A stretch of 64,000 nt of DNA, taken from Reticulascus tulasneorum (Eukaryota; Ascomycota; Sordariomycetes; Glomerellales; Reticulascaceae). Where the stretch lies: contig LSAX01000001.1 in assembly GCA_001557505.1 (NCBI GenBank), positions 2,852,001-2,916,000 of the forward strand, written 5' to 3'. Below are positions 35,340 to 44,567 of this stretch, in pieces. The translations under genes were made by a program, and so were the position numbers. Under the pieces are notes generated by a model, which saw nothing but the letters and a program-made list of their open reading frames with translations, made no database searches and was not told the DNA's origin. How positions within the stretch are numbered: position 1 is the stretch's first letter; every line of letters starts with the position of its first letter.

Positions 35340-36935
35340 CTAGGTAACAATGTCCTGGGCCGCGCTCTGGTCCTGCCCCATAGCGCTGTCTCCTTCGGGA
35401 ATGATCACTTCGTTCTCGGCATTATCATCCACGAATTTCCGTTCGCTGACGTGCTCATTCGAGCCCGCTGTCCATACTTTGTCCTTGAAGCCGCCTTGTT
35501 GACCATCCTCGTGGACGAAGGCGCAGTTGGGATTCAGGCAAGGATTGAACTTGCACTTTGTCTTGACGTGAGTGAACTTGCAATTCGCCGTTGTGCAGTC
35601 GGGCCCGTTACGACACACCGGCATGGCGGGATGTCGAAAGGGGCATCGAGGATTGGTGCAGTTGGGGTAGAACTTGCAATCTTGCTCGCTTTGGTGCGCA
35701 AGTCGAGCAGCAGGTGACGGGTGGCGACCGACGCATTTCTTGTTTTTGCATGCAGCGCCGAAAGTACACACATCGCTGGTGTCGATTGTGATCCCAGGCG
35801 GGGCGGCGGGAGACTGGTGGGCAAACTTGCATTCCCGGTTTGTGCAGTGCAAGTTGTACTTGCAGATCGTTTCATCCGGATTGGGAGCCTCGCGCTTTTG
35901 CGACATGTCCACATCCTCCCCTTCGGCTGTTGGCTCGTTGTTTGTCGAACCAGACCTATCGTTACGGTGCTGCTGCCCACCTCTGAAGTTCCCTCGGCCG
36001 CGCGGGTTCTGGACACGATCGAAGAGAGACTTCCCTGGCCGTTGTTGGTTGAATCCGCCGCCACCGCCACCACCGCCGTTGTTCAGCATTTGTTGTGATA
36101 GCTGCTCCATCATGCGTGATTGTTGCTCGAGCATAGCATAGAGGTCCATCTGGTTCGGTTGTTGACCTGCAGGCATGCCCCAGTTGCCGTTCATCGCATT
36201 CATGCCTGGCATGCCTGGTCCGCCCATTCCTGCCATAGCATTCAAACCAGCTTGAATATTGGCACCGCGGCCGTTCATTCCTCGCGAAGGTCGGCCTATC
36301 CCTCCTCTTGGCCCAGACGGTGGGCCTCTGGCGTGGGAGTTGATGCGATCGTTCCCTCGAACTCGATGGAGTACAGAGTCGCTGGTTCGGTCCATAGCCT
36401 TGGTCATCTGCCCTAGCAACCGCTTGTCTCGACCAGCTCCTCGGATACTGTGTCCAGTTCCGTTTCTCATTGATCGCGGGCCGGTGGGTCTGCTTGAAGT
36501 TAGTTTCCGCTGGGGTGTCCGTCTAGTCGAGGGAGAGGTTACGTACGCATTCAACTCGGGCACATCGCCAGACGCACCCATGTCCGTATCAAAGTCGCCA
36601 ACTGTAGAATCGTCTTGAGACATTGCGCCCGTGGGTTCGGGTTCTGTAGGTAGGCTTCCGTTCAACTGTGCGTTGAGGAGCTCAGCCTGCTCAAAAAGCC
36701 AGCCGGCGAACGCTTTCGCGCCAGGGTCATCGGGTCCTAGGTTGAGGAGGTCGCTCGAGAGTTCAGTCGCTATCTGATCCTGGTTCCTTCCATTTACAAG
36801 CATAAGAATGATGTATTCGGCCAGTGCAGCATCGTCGGCGGAGCCTGAGCCCCATCCGACCTCGAGCAGCTTTGGCTGGATGGCATTGCCAAGGGCCTCC
36901 GCAAGCGGGGTGTTGAGAACGACTTGAACGGTCAT
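35340..36935 (-). CDS. nab2: Nab2-type CCCH zinc-finger poly(A) RNA-binding protein
   Basis: The preferred model has two exons, 36935-36547 and 36489-35340, giving 512 residues. A 57-nt in-frame, stop-free segment (36546-36490) has donor GTACGT, branch ACTAAC and a NAGNAG acceptor, and removing it joins ELNA to PTGPRSMRN. Nab2 controls poly(A) tail length and mRNA export. Residues 1-105 look like the Nab2 N-terminal helical fold (PLAEALGNAIQPKL). The middle is Arg/Gly/Met/Gln-rich with an eight-Gly run. The C-terminus carries five CCCH fingers, the first CKYNLHCTNRECKFAH (C-x5-C-x4-C-x3-H), the last CKFNPCLNPNCAFVH. The start MTVQVVLN is chosen over an upstream open extension because the family begins there. 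Unspliced reading gives 531 residues. Confidence 0.9.
   Translation of the reverse strand: MTVQVVLNTPLAEALGNAIQPKLLEVGWGSGSADDAALAEYIILMLVNGRNQDQIATELSSDLLNLGPDDPGAKAFAGWLFEQAELLNAQLNGSLPTEPEPTGAMSQDDSTVGDFDTDMGASGDVPELNAYVTSPSTRRTPQRKLTSSRPTGPRSMRNGTGHSIRGAGRDKRLLGQMTKAMDRTSDSVLHRVRGNDRINSHARGPPSGPRGGIGRPSRGMNGRGANIQAGLNAMAGMGGPGMPGMNAMNGNWGMPAGQQPNQMDLYAMLEQQSRMMEQLSQQMLNNGGGGGGGGFNQQRPGKSLFDRVQNPRGRGNFRGGQQHRNDRSGSTNNEPTAEGEDVDMSQKREAPNPDETICKYNLHCTNRECKFAHQSPAAPPGITIDTSDVCTFGAACKNKKCVGRHPSPAARLAHQSEQDCKFYPNCTNPRCPFRHPAMPVCRNGPDCTTANCKFTHVKTKCKFNPCLNPNCAFVHEDGQQGGFKDKVWTAGSNEHVSERKFVDDNAENEVIIPEGDSAMGQDQSAAQDIVT
36490..36546 (-). other. nab2: Stop-free 57-nt intron with NAGNAG acceptor (NAB2)
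   Basis: Donor GTACGT, branch ACTAAC and tandem acceptor AAGCAG lie on the minus strand. Length is a multiple of three and no stop occurs, so it can pass as coding sequence. Using the AAG instead of the CAG would insert one Arg. Confidence 0.7.
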
Positions 36936-37889
36936 GTTGTAATCTGCTAATGGCGATATAGGGGCGGGAGGAGGGAAAGACAAGAACGTCTGTGATGTGA
37001 GGAGGTTTCTTCCGTCGTCGACGGGTAGCAGCGAAGACGCGTGACCAGGCAGAGTCGATGGCGACAAGACCGACAGAATAGACTGAAATCGAGCAATAAG
37101 ACCCGCGATGGTAAGGCGACCGGAGATAGGTATAGATCGCGATCAACTTGACACGGCAGAAGTCGTGGCGGATGGTTGAAGAAAAGAATGAGTGTTGATT
37201 TGTGATGGAGATTAGTCTTGGGGACCTTCGTCGGCACGTCCAAGAAAGAAGATGACGGCAAAATCCAGATGACCCGCAGGGACGCTTTACCTATTTGGGA
37301 CTGATCACGTGAGCCAGCTTCACTTTCGATTGCGAGTACGTCCTCTTACGAATCTTCATGTAGATTCTCCCCGCGATCTAGACAGGTGCGAGCCGATGGC
37401 ATTACTCAGCAGTACAATAGACATACTATTCTACCTAAGGTACGGCAAGGAAAGGGTAAGAAATTCAGAGTCTTGGATTGGGACACAGCGAAGCAGTTTC
37501 CCATCAAACCCAGCTGTGTTGCCTTGTGGCTTGATGGCCATGCTCGGGCTGCTTGCTCGACTGGGGTAATTATCTGAGGTGGCTGAGGAAGCTCAAAAGG
37601 AGCCTGAGGCAATAAATGCCGGTGCAATATCTCCAACCCCAGCGAGGCCGCTGTAGATGGAGCTCCGACTCTGCTGGTAAATAGGTGGTTTATAGCTATG
37701 ATTTAGTAGACTGGCAGTCTTTCTGGTGCGTCACATAAAAACCGAGGTTCGATAACTAGAGCATTTATTCTTTACACTATCTCTGTAATTAATAAATATC
37801 TGATTCAGATGCACGTGTTGAGTGGCTTTACTAGATGCTTACTCGAATCCCAACTCCTTGAGTAGTCCGTATTTCATGTCTGCTTCCTG
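36936..37889. other. Intergenic, NAB2 promoter and DUF3425 gene 3' region
   Basis: No gene is seen. TCACGTGA lies at 37305-37312, 370 bp before the NAB2 ATG. The part from 37700 to 37830 is A/T-rich and probably the 3' UTR of the regulator gene. Confidence 0.6.
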
Positions 37890-38848
37890 CTACACGCCGT
37901 CATTTCCGATTTCGAATAGAAGCCTTCGCTCCCCCCTCTGGCCCCGCCAGTGATTCGTCGCTTCAAGCACATCCGGACAGCCCTGAAGCAGCCAACCCCA
38001 TTTCCGTAGGAATGCAACATTCACCTCCCATCCACGAGGGTCCCACGGCTCTCCCCAGACGAGGATTGCAGGTTTCTCATCCCCGCCAGTCCCGTCTACT
38101 TCAAGAAGATCCCGACACAACTCGTCGTCGTCTATAGCACCCGCGTACAAGGCAAGCAGGAAATTGTCCCGCATTCTTTGTATTGGAAACAGGTCTATCC
38201 AGGGATGGTGGGGGATTCTCATTTGCGCCGCAGTCGGCCATAGGCTCTCCGGACAAGCGGTTGGGTGGCTTCGAAGACCTGGTCCTTGGAAGCTGAATGG
38301 GGATATGGCGTCGTCGAGACATAAACCACCCGGGGGGACGCCCAATAGCGCTGCATTCTGGGCAAGTGCATTGAGCACGTTGAGACGAGTCAGAGTTTGT
38401 AGGTGATTGGGCGTAGGAGCACAGAGACTATATCTTAAGTATGCCTCCTGTGCGAACTGATGAAACATCATGCTGGTTTCTGGCCGGACAAGTAGACATC
38501 CTGGCTCGATATCTGGGACATGCAAGCCGGGCTCTTCAGGCCGTGAGCAATGAAGCTGCCCGTGCTCAGGAAGAGCAGCATGCACAATGTCTCCGGCTCG
38601 TTCATCCAGGTTTGCATCTCTGTCGTCCATGTGTAGTTCGAACTGGAGTAGCTTCCTTTTGCCTATGATGAGGCAGTATCAGGAAAAGTACTAAAATCTT
38701 TCCTATCAAGACTCCCCGGGACGTACTCACGAGATGCTCTCTGATTTAAACGATTCTGCAACCTCTTCCTCCGGGCAGTGTCGATTATCCCCCTCCAATT
38801 GTCTCCCGGGTTCGGGGTCGCTTCAACAAGCGGGATCATCGTTGGCAT
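37890..38848 (-). CDS. DUF3425 bZIP-like regulator
   Basis: Two exons on the minus strand, 38848-38731 and 38662-37890, give 296 residues. The 68-nt intron has donor GTGAGT and acceptor CATAG. Residues about 17-44 form a bZIP-like basic region (WRGIIDTARRKRLQNRLNQ, then RASRKRKLL across the junction), where N-x7-R-type spacing resembles DNA-contacting residues but no long leucine zipper follows. The rest matches the DUF3425 region of fungal regulators (LRYSLCAPTPNHLQTLTRLN, WIDLFPIQRMRDN). Such proteins are often found beside oxidoreductase genes. Here it is divergent from an aldo/keto reductase. Target and ligand are unknown. The start is the only in-frame ATG after an upstream stop. Confidence 0.87.
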
Positions 38849-39000
38849 TAGTTCCAAGAGCCACTGTCGAATGGTCAACTGTTCAACAAGCTAACAATGC
38901 TAGCTAAGTGCAGTAGGGCTGCTGCAGAAGTGGCTACTCAAGATCCTAGGGAAAGGCTATCAGTGGTGCCATGTGTGGCGACGTTCAAGAAAAGAAAAGA

Positions 39001-39187
39001 TGCCGAGGTTTCTCTACGATGATATACCGTCATAGAACATCGTGTGAAGGTTGGAAGGTGATGCCGGCGCTAATGCAAGCCCGTCAGCGAGGTGCCGGTG
39101 TTTCTCTACGAGGATAATACCATCATAAAGCTTCGTATAAAGTTTGAAAGTGTGATGCCGGGCGCTAATGCAACCCCGTCAGCGAGG
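39001..39187 (+). repeat. Two-copy tandem repeat of 92/95 bp
   Basis: Unit 1 (39001-39092) and unit 2 (39093-39187) both begin TGCCG and end CCCGTCAGCGAGG. They are about 85 percent identical by eye. Five differences are G in unit 1 and A in unit 2, but only two are in TpG context, so repeat-induced point mutation is not clearly shown. Confidence 0.85.
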
Positions 39188-39197
39188 TGCATTAGCG
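39163..39197. promoter_or_regulatory. 10-bp inverted repeat (hairpin or dimeric site)
   Basis: CGCTAATGCA at 39163-39172 is the exact reverse complement of TGCATTAGCG at 39188-39197, with a 15-bp spacer. The same half-site is also present in repeat unit 1 at 39068-39077. It lies about 200 bp before the reductase ATG. Confidence 0.65.
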
Positions 39198-39394
39198 TCG
39201 ATCTCGCCTCACGATGATTTACATACGTTCAAGCAAACTTTCGAATGACTGTAAAGGTATAAAGAAGCCTGGGGAGTGCACCGTGTTCTTCATAGAAAAT
39301 CATCTGAATCAAACTATTTGCATACTTCCAGCAACTTTCGCGACACGTACTTTAGTCCACAGGGAACTTCCTTCTGACATCTCGTTCATTAGAT

Positions 39395-40625
39395 ATGACT
39401 CCCATGAAGTATACACGGTATGATAGCATGCACTCTAACGTACTCTGCACAATATCTAACAATTCTTCAGTTTAGGGAACTCGGGTCTCAAAGTATCCCA
39501 GGTCGTCATGGGCTGTATGTCATTTGGCGACAAGAATTGGCAGCCGTGGCTTCTCGATGAGACCGACGGCTTGCCCATATTGAAGCATGCCTTCGATCGT
39601 GGTATTAACACTTGTACGTACAAATTTCAACGAAACAGCCAAACGAAACGGTGTTCTCCCTCTAGAGTCCCATTGCTAACTATAGACCGTACTAGGGGAC
39701 GTAGCGGATGTCTACTCCAATGGCCGATCTGAGGAGATCGTCGGCAAAGCCATCAAGAAGTACAACATGCCTCGATCCAAGCTCGTCATCATGACCAAGT
39801 GCTTCAATTATGTAGATGAGAGTCGAGGTCCTCTAGATCCTGTGAGTATGGGCAGCAACGACGCCGACAGGGTCAATCAGGCTGGGCTCTCACGGAAGCA
39901 TATCCTCGATGCGGTTGATAGAAGCGTCGAGCGGCTGGGTACATACATTGACGTGCTCCAAATTCACCGCCTGGACAGAGATGTACCTATGGAGGAGATA
40001 ATGAAGGCTTTGAATGATGTGATAGAGTCTGGAAAAGTGCGGTACATTGGTGCTAGTTCGGTAAGCCTCAACAGCTCGATATTCCTCCCATGCCTTCAAG
40101 CAAGTGATACTGACCTCTACTTAGATGGCTGCCTGGGAATTCCAGATGATGCAGAATATTGCCGAAAAGCACGGCTGGCACAAGTTTGTATCTATGCAGG
40201 GTCTGTACAGTCTGCTCTACCGGGAAGAGGAGCGCGAGATGATCCCGTTCTGCAAGGCGACGGGTGTAGGTCTCTTGCCATGGTCACCTCTCGCGGCTGG
40301 GGTCTTGACGCATCCGTGGACCGACCGCGCGGATAAACGAGAGCAATCAGACGTGTTCCTGAAGGCTCTTTTCCGCAGCGTCGAACATGCACCGGACCAG
40401 ACCGTTGTGCAGCGAGTCGAGAAGCTGGCCAAAGACAAAGGTGTTAGCATGGCACAGATAGCGCTGGCATGGGTTGTTAGTAGAGGAGGAATGGCACCCA
40501 TCTGCGGCCTCGAGACGGTTGAGAGAATAGATCAGGCGGTGGAGGCGCTGGCAATTGAGCTGACGAAGGAGGACTGCAGGTTCTTGGAGGAATCTTATGT
40601 ACCTAAGGCTGTTGTCGGATATTGA
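39395..40625 (+). CDS. Aldo/keto reductase
   Basis: Four exons, 39395-39417, 39471-39613, 39696-40060 and 40125-40625, give 343 residues. It is an NADPH-dependent carbonyl reductase with a TIM barrel, nearest in style to the fungal versiconal hemiacetal acetate reductase or YajO-type group. The start reads MTPMKYTRLGNSGLKVS across the first junction. The catalytic tetrad is Asp57 and Tyr62 (WDVADVYSNG), Lys90 (VIMTKC) and His146 (LQIHRLD). Cofactor-binding blocks follow: GASSMAAWEFQ, GLLPWSPLAAG and APICGLETVERIDQ. Introns are 53, 82 and 64 nt. No biosynthetic backbone gene is near, so a detoxification or general carbonyl-reducing role is as likely as a metabolite pathway. Divergent from the DUF3425 regulator. 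Confidence 0.92.
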
Positions 40626-41325
40626 TACATCACCAGTTTGGTCCTGTGTAGTTGACTATGTATGATTAATGCCATCTTGCAGACAGTCTTTAGTTTCTTC
40701 TGGCGGTAGTTTTGTAATTAACTTTGCATAAGATCATTGAAGGAACATTCACACCTCAAGCCGAGTCGTAGCTAGTTGAGTCCAAGTCTCCTGCTTGATT
40801 AATCTTGTAGCCTCTATCATCATCACAACATCGTGTAATTAAGACCATGTCCCCGTCTATCTCCTCTCATCTAGACGCATTCTAAATGCGGTGGATAGAA
40901 AGGAAACCGTTGTCCTTAGAAGCAGCGAGTGTCGTTAAACGACGTAGTAGAGTTCTCGGGTTGAATGACGTATTCTTAGGAAGAGTGAACATATGTTTTC
41001 TTGATACTGTAGAGCAATGAAGTCTCCAGGCTCGTGCCGAGTGGAGGATAAGCAGAACCTGGGTAAAAGCGGCGTTGAGCGCTAAGACAGATTTGGGGTT
41101 GGGGGTTGGGGGTTGGGGGGGGCAGAGTGCTGTAGACATAATAACTTACCCAATACCATTCAACCTTCCAAACAAACCTCATCATTTCTCACAGGCCAAT
41201 CCGATTTGACAACGACTCTGCCGTGCTCACAATCGATGCTCGACTTTTTGAACGGTGTTTCCTTTGCTTTCCTGTTTTCATGCCATGCCATTTCTCAATT
41301 CTGTCACTTCTAAGCTACGTTGAAG
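40626..41325. other. Intergenic, promoter of the hexosaminidase gene
   Basis: No gene is seen. It holds a G-quadruplex-type tract at 41095-41122. Confidence 0.6.
41095..41122 (+). promoter_or_regulatory. G-quadruplex motif
   Basis: Four G-tracts of 4, 5, 5 and 8 G are separated by TT loops, 204 bp before the hexosaminidase ATG. The sequence fits a stable G4 on the coding strand. Function is not shown. Confidence 0.7.
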
Positions 41326-43202
41326 ATGGTTTCCAGGCTTCTCTTTGCGTTCCTGCTCCTGGGGGAGTTTGGCCGGGTGCAAGCCATCTGGCCGGCTCCC
41401 CAAGAGTTCAGCAGCGGCAGCAAAGTTTTGTTCATTTCTCAAACTCTCGAAATAACTTATAATGGTGAAATATTACGCTGGCATTCTTCCGATTCCTCGC
41501 CCCATGGCGATGATGTAAAGAACAGTGAGACTGTGTTTAACGTGCAGCTTCCTTACACCTATGACTACTCTGCTTCTCCGGGCCCAAAGTTTAGCAGCAA
41601 GGATATTGTCCAAGCTGCCATCTCGCGAGCCTTGACCACCATCTTCCATCAGAGCTTCGTGCCGTGGAAGCTCAACCCTCGGAATTCGGAGTTTGAGCCC
41701 GATGTGGAAGCCGACAAGACATGGGTCCATTCTCTCCAGATCTCGCAGACCGAAACCGACAGGAAGAGCACTTTCAAGCCCCTAGCCGGCGAGGCCGATG
41801 AGTCTTACTCCCTATCCGTTTCGGAAGATGGCTCGGCTAGGATCGTGGCCAACACTTCCATCGGTGTACTTCGAGCACTGGAGTCGTTTGTGCAGCTATT
41901 CTTCGAGCACACCTCCGGGGCGTTCTGGTATACGAAACTTGCTCCAGTGTCCATCAAGGATGCACCAAAGTACCCTCATCGAGGCGTGCTACTGGACGTG
42001 GCCCGAAACTGGTTCCCCGTAGAATGCATCTTGAAGACCATTGACGCCATGTCCTGGAACAAGTTCAACCGGCTGCACATCCACATTACCGATTCTCAGT
42101 CATGGCCGCTGGACATCCCCGCAATGCCTGAGTTGTCCGCCAAAGGGGCATACCAGAAGGGACTCTCGTACACGACGGGGGATCTCGCTCACATTCAGGA
42201 GTATGCGATCCATCGAGGTATCGAGGTCATCCTCGAAATTGACATGCCCGGCCACATTGGCTCCGTGGCCCACGCCTATCCGGATCTGATTGTTGCGTAT
42301 AATGAAAAGCCATACGAGTGGTGGTGCTTGGAACCCCCTTGTGGAGCATTCAAAATGAACAACACCGGCGTCGACGAATTCTTGGACACGCTCTGGGATG
42401 ATCTTCTGCCCAGAGTCGAGCCTTATTCGGCTTACTTTCACACAGGTGGCGACGAGTTGAACAGGAATGATTCGATGCTGGACGAAGGCGTCAAGTCCAA
42501 CTCTAGCGAGGTCTTGCAACCTCTATTACAAGCGTTCATCAGCAGGAATCACGAGCGCATCCGGAAGGAGGGACTGTCGCCCATGGTCTGGGAGGAGATG
42601 GCCATCGAGTGGAATATTACTCTTGGCAAGGATGTGGTCGTCCAGACGTGGCTCGGAGCATCGTCGGTCAAAACGGTCACCGGCATGGGACACAAGGTCA
42701 TTGACAGCGATTACCATTTCTGGGTAAGTTCGGACAGGATGAAAGCTCGGCTCAGACTGCTTACACAGCGAAATAGTACTTGGACTGTGGCAGAGGACAG
42801 TGGCTCGACTTCCAAAACGGCGAGTCGTTCCAGAAGCACTACCCCTTCAACGATTGGTGCGATCCGGCCAAAGGCTGGCGGCTCATGTACTCGCACGACC
42901 CAGTCGCGGACCTGACAGAAGAAGAGGCGAAGTTGGTTCTGGGCGGCGAGGTGGCAGTATGGAGCGAGACGATCGACCCGGTCAACCTGGAGGGCATACT
43001 ATGGCCCAGAGCAAGCGCTGCGATCGAGGTGCTTTGGTCCGGTCGTCAGGACGCCTCCGGACAGAACCGGAGCCAGTGGGAGGCGGCCCCGAGACTGGCA
43101 GAGTGGAGAGAGCGAATGGTGGCCAGAGGCGTGGCCTCAGCACCGGTACAGATGGTTTTCTGTACACAGGCGGACGACCCCGCGGAATGCGCTGCATTGT
43201 AG
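41326..43202 (+). CDS. Secreted GH20 beta-N-acetylhexosaminidase
   Basis: Two exons, 41326-42723 and 42777-43202, give 607 residues. The 53-nt intron has donor GTAAGT. The enzyme removes terminal GlcNAc from chitin oligomers and glycans, and supports chitin recycling. Residues 1-20 are a signal peptide (MVSRLLFAFLLLGEFGRVQA), followed by IWPAPQEFSSG, a start typical of fungal GH20. A non-catalytic N-terminal domain and pro-region precede the barrel, which begins near YPHRGVLLDVARNWFPVE. The substrate-assisted catalytic pair is Asp376-Glu377 in FHTGGDELN. WYLDCGRGQWLDF is built across the splice junction. Paired Cys near the C-terminus (FCTQADDPAEC) fit the extracellular fold. Length is normal for the family. 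Confidence 0.96.
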
Positions 43203-44567
43203 TGAAAAAGGAGCATAATGGAACGGGAACCAACGTCGTCCCGAGTCTCCGCTTTTATCACATGAAGCCGATGAGAGAGATGCGGCCGGCCGTCCCGCAC
43301 AGGGTTTTCCTTTTGGAGCAAATGCTGCTCTATTCATAGCTCAGTGAGTGAAATGTTGATTTTACTCACAAACCAGCCCCGTTTTCCCAGGCCATTGCGC
43401 ATGGAGCGGTTTCCCCATCTGTCAATGTTGCCTCTTGAGCGGCGTCCTCGGAGCCCGAAGTGAAACGTGTGCCGCCAGCCCGCGGGCAGCCTCGTAGTCA
43501 GAAGCGGTGGCCTGCTGAACCTCCCACCCAATTGGGTCGCAGCTTATCCACAAGCACAGGTATCCAAGGAGTAATAGGTCCATACTAATTAAGACAACGT
43601 CATTCGCTCAGTATTACTGCTGCATCACAGGACGCTACACCATACGCGATTGTCTACTCCTGTAGCGAGACGAGGAAAAGTGTGGGAGGCTTTGGGAATG
43701 CGGGGAAATGGTAGCACCCCGATTCCCTTTCAGGGATCCAAATCGCGCCACTAAACAACCACATAACTACCAAGGTACATACGCTGAGAAAAGTTGTGGA
43801 CGAAGCTGCCAAGTTGCACTGTGCTCTCGTACACGACTGCTGTGCCATGGCTCGCGGGCGGAAGGGAAGGGGGAAACACATCACGATTGTGGCCCTGGCC
43901 GATTATGAAATGCTGAAGTCGGGCTTCAATGGACCTCGGCTGTAGACCATCCTGACGAACAATCAAGATCACCAGATATCTTCCCGTCCGTGGCTGTCGC
44001 AGCATCCTGCAAAAAATTGCTGGTCTTGTCGCTCACCTTCCCAATTCACAGTGTCCAAACGGCACGGCAGGACGCCATGTTCTCCGAAATCTTTTGTGAA
44101 CGACAAGCGACATTGCCCTCCCCCCACCTGACGGCAGGTTTGCACCTCGGCTTGGCCCTTGCATGGCGCATCTGAAATTGATGTGCAACGGGAGTTGGTT
44201 CTCTTGCCTAGTGTGCTCGCTGGGCAGGCAGTAAGCAGCCATGGCAGTGGTCCACCTTCGTTTCGAGGTCCAAGGGTCGTGCTTGCAGCTGGCTCCGTCT
44301 CCAAGTAGGACGAATAAGTGATATTGGGGGGCTAGTTGGATACGCTTTGCGGTACCATACCCTTCTTAGATGCGTTGTTCCCGTCGAGAATTAAATCCTT
44401 TCCTTTTTGCTTCATTCTTCATTCAACAGATAGACCTAGGCTCCTGATAGTCTTGCTCCTTCGTCACAAGAGCTACTGGCTCGTTCTCTGTGTGTGACCC
44501 CTCGACGCTCATCTAGCGCCTCGAAGTTGAACAGCCCGACATTCCATTCCCCGCCACTACCGCCGCC
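43203..44567. other. Intergenic, promoter of the P450 gene
   Basis: No gene is seen in 1.37 kb. The last 150 bp form a pyrimidine-rich leader. Confidence 0.6.

Larger units (their letters stand above)
38849..39394. promoter_or_regulatory. Shared promoter, DUF3425 regulator and aldo/keto reductase
   Basis: A 546-bp divergent region with a two-copy tandem repeat (39001-39187) and an inverted repeat (39163-39197). The layout of a regulator facing an enzyme gene suggests local control, which is inferred. Confidence 0.6.

Noticed and set aside
39001..39187. Repeat-induced point mutation or CRISPR-like array
   Set aside because: Only two copies without spacers, and just two of five G-to-A differences are in the RIP context.
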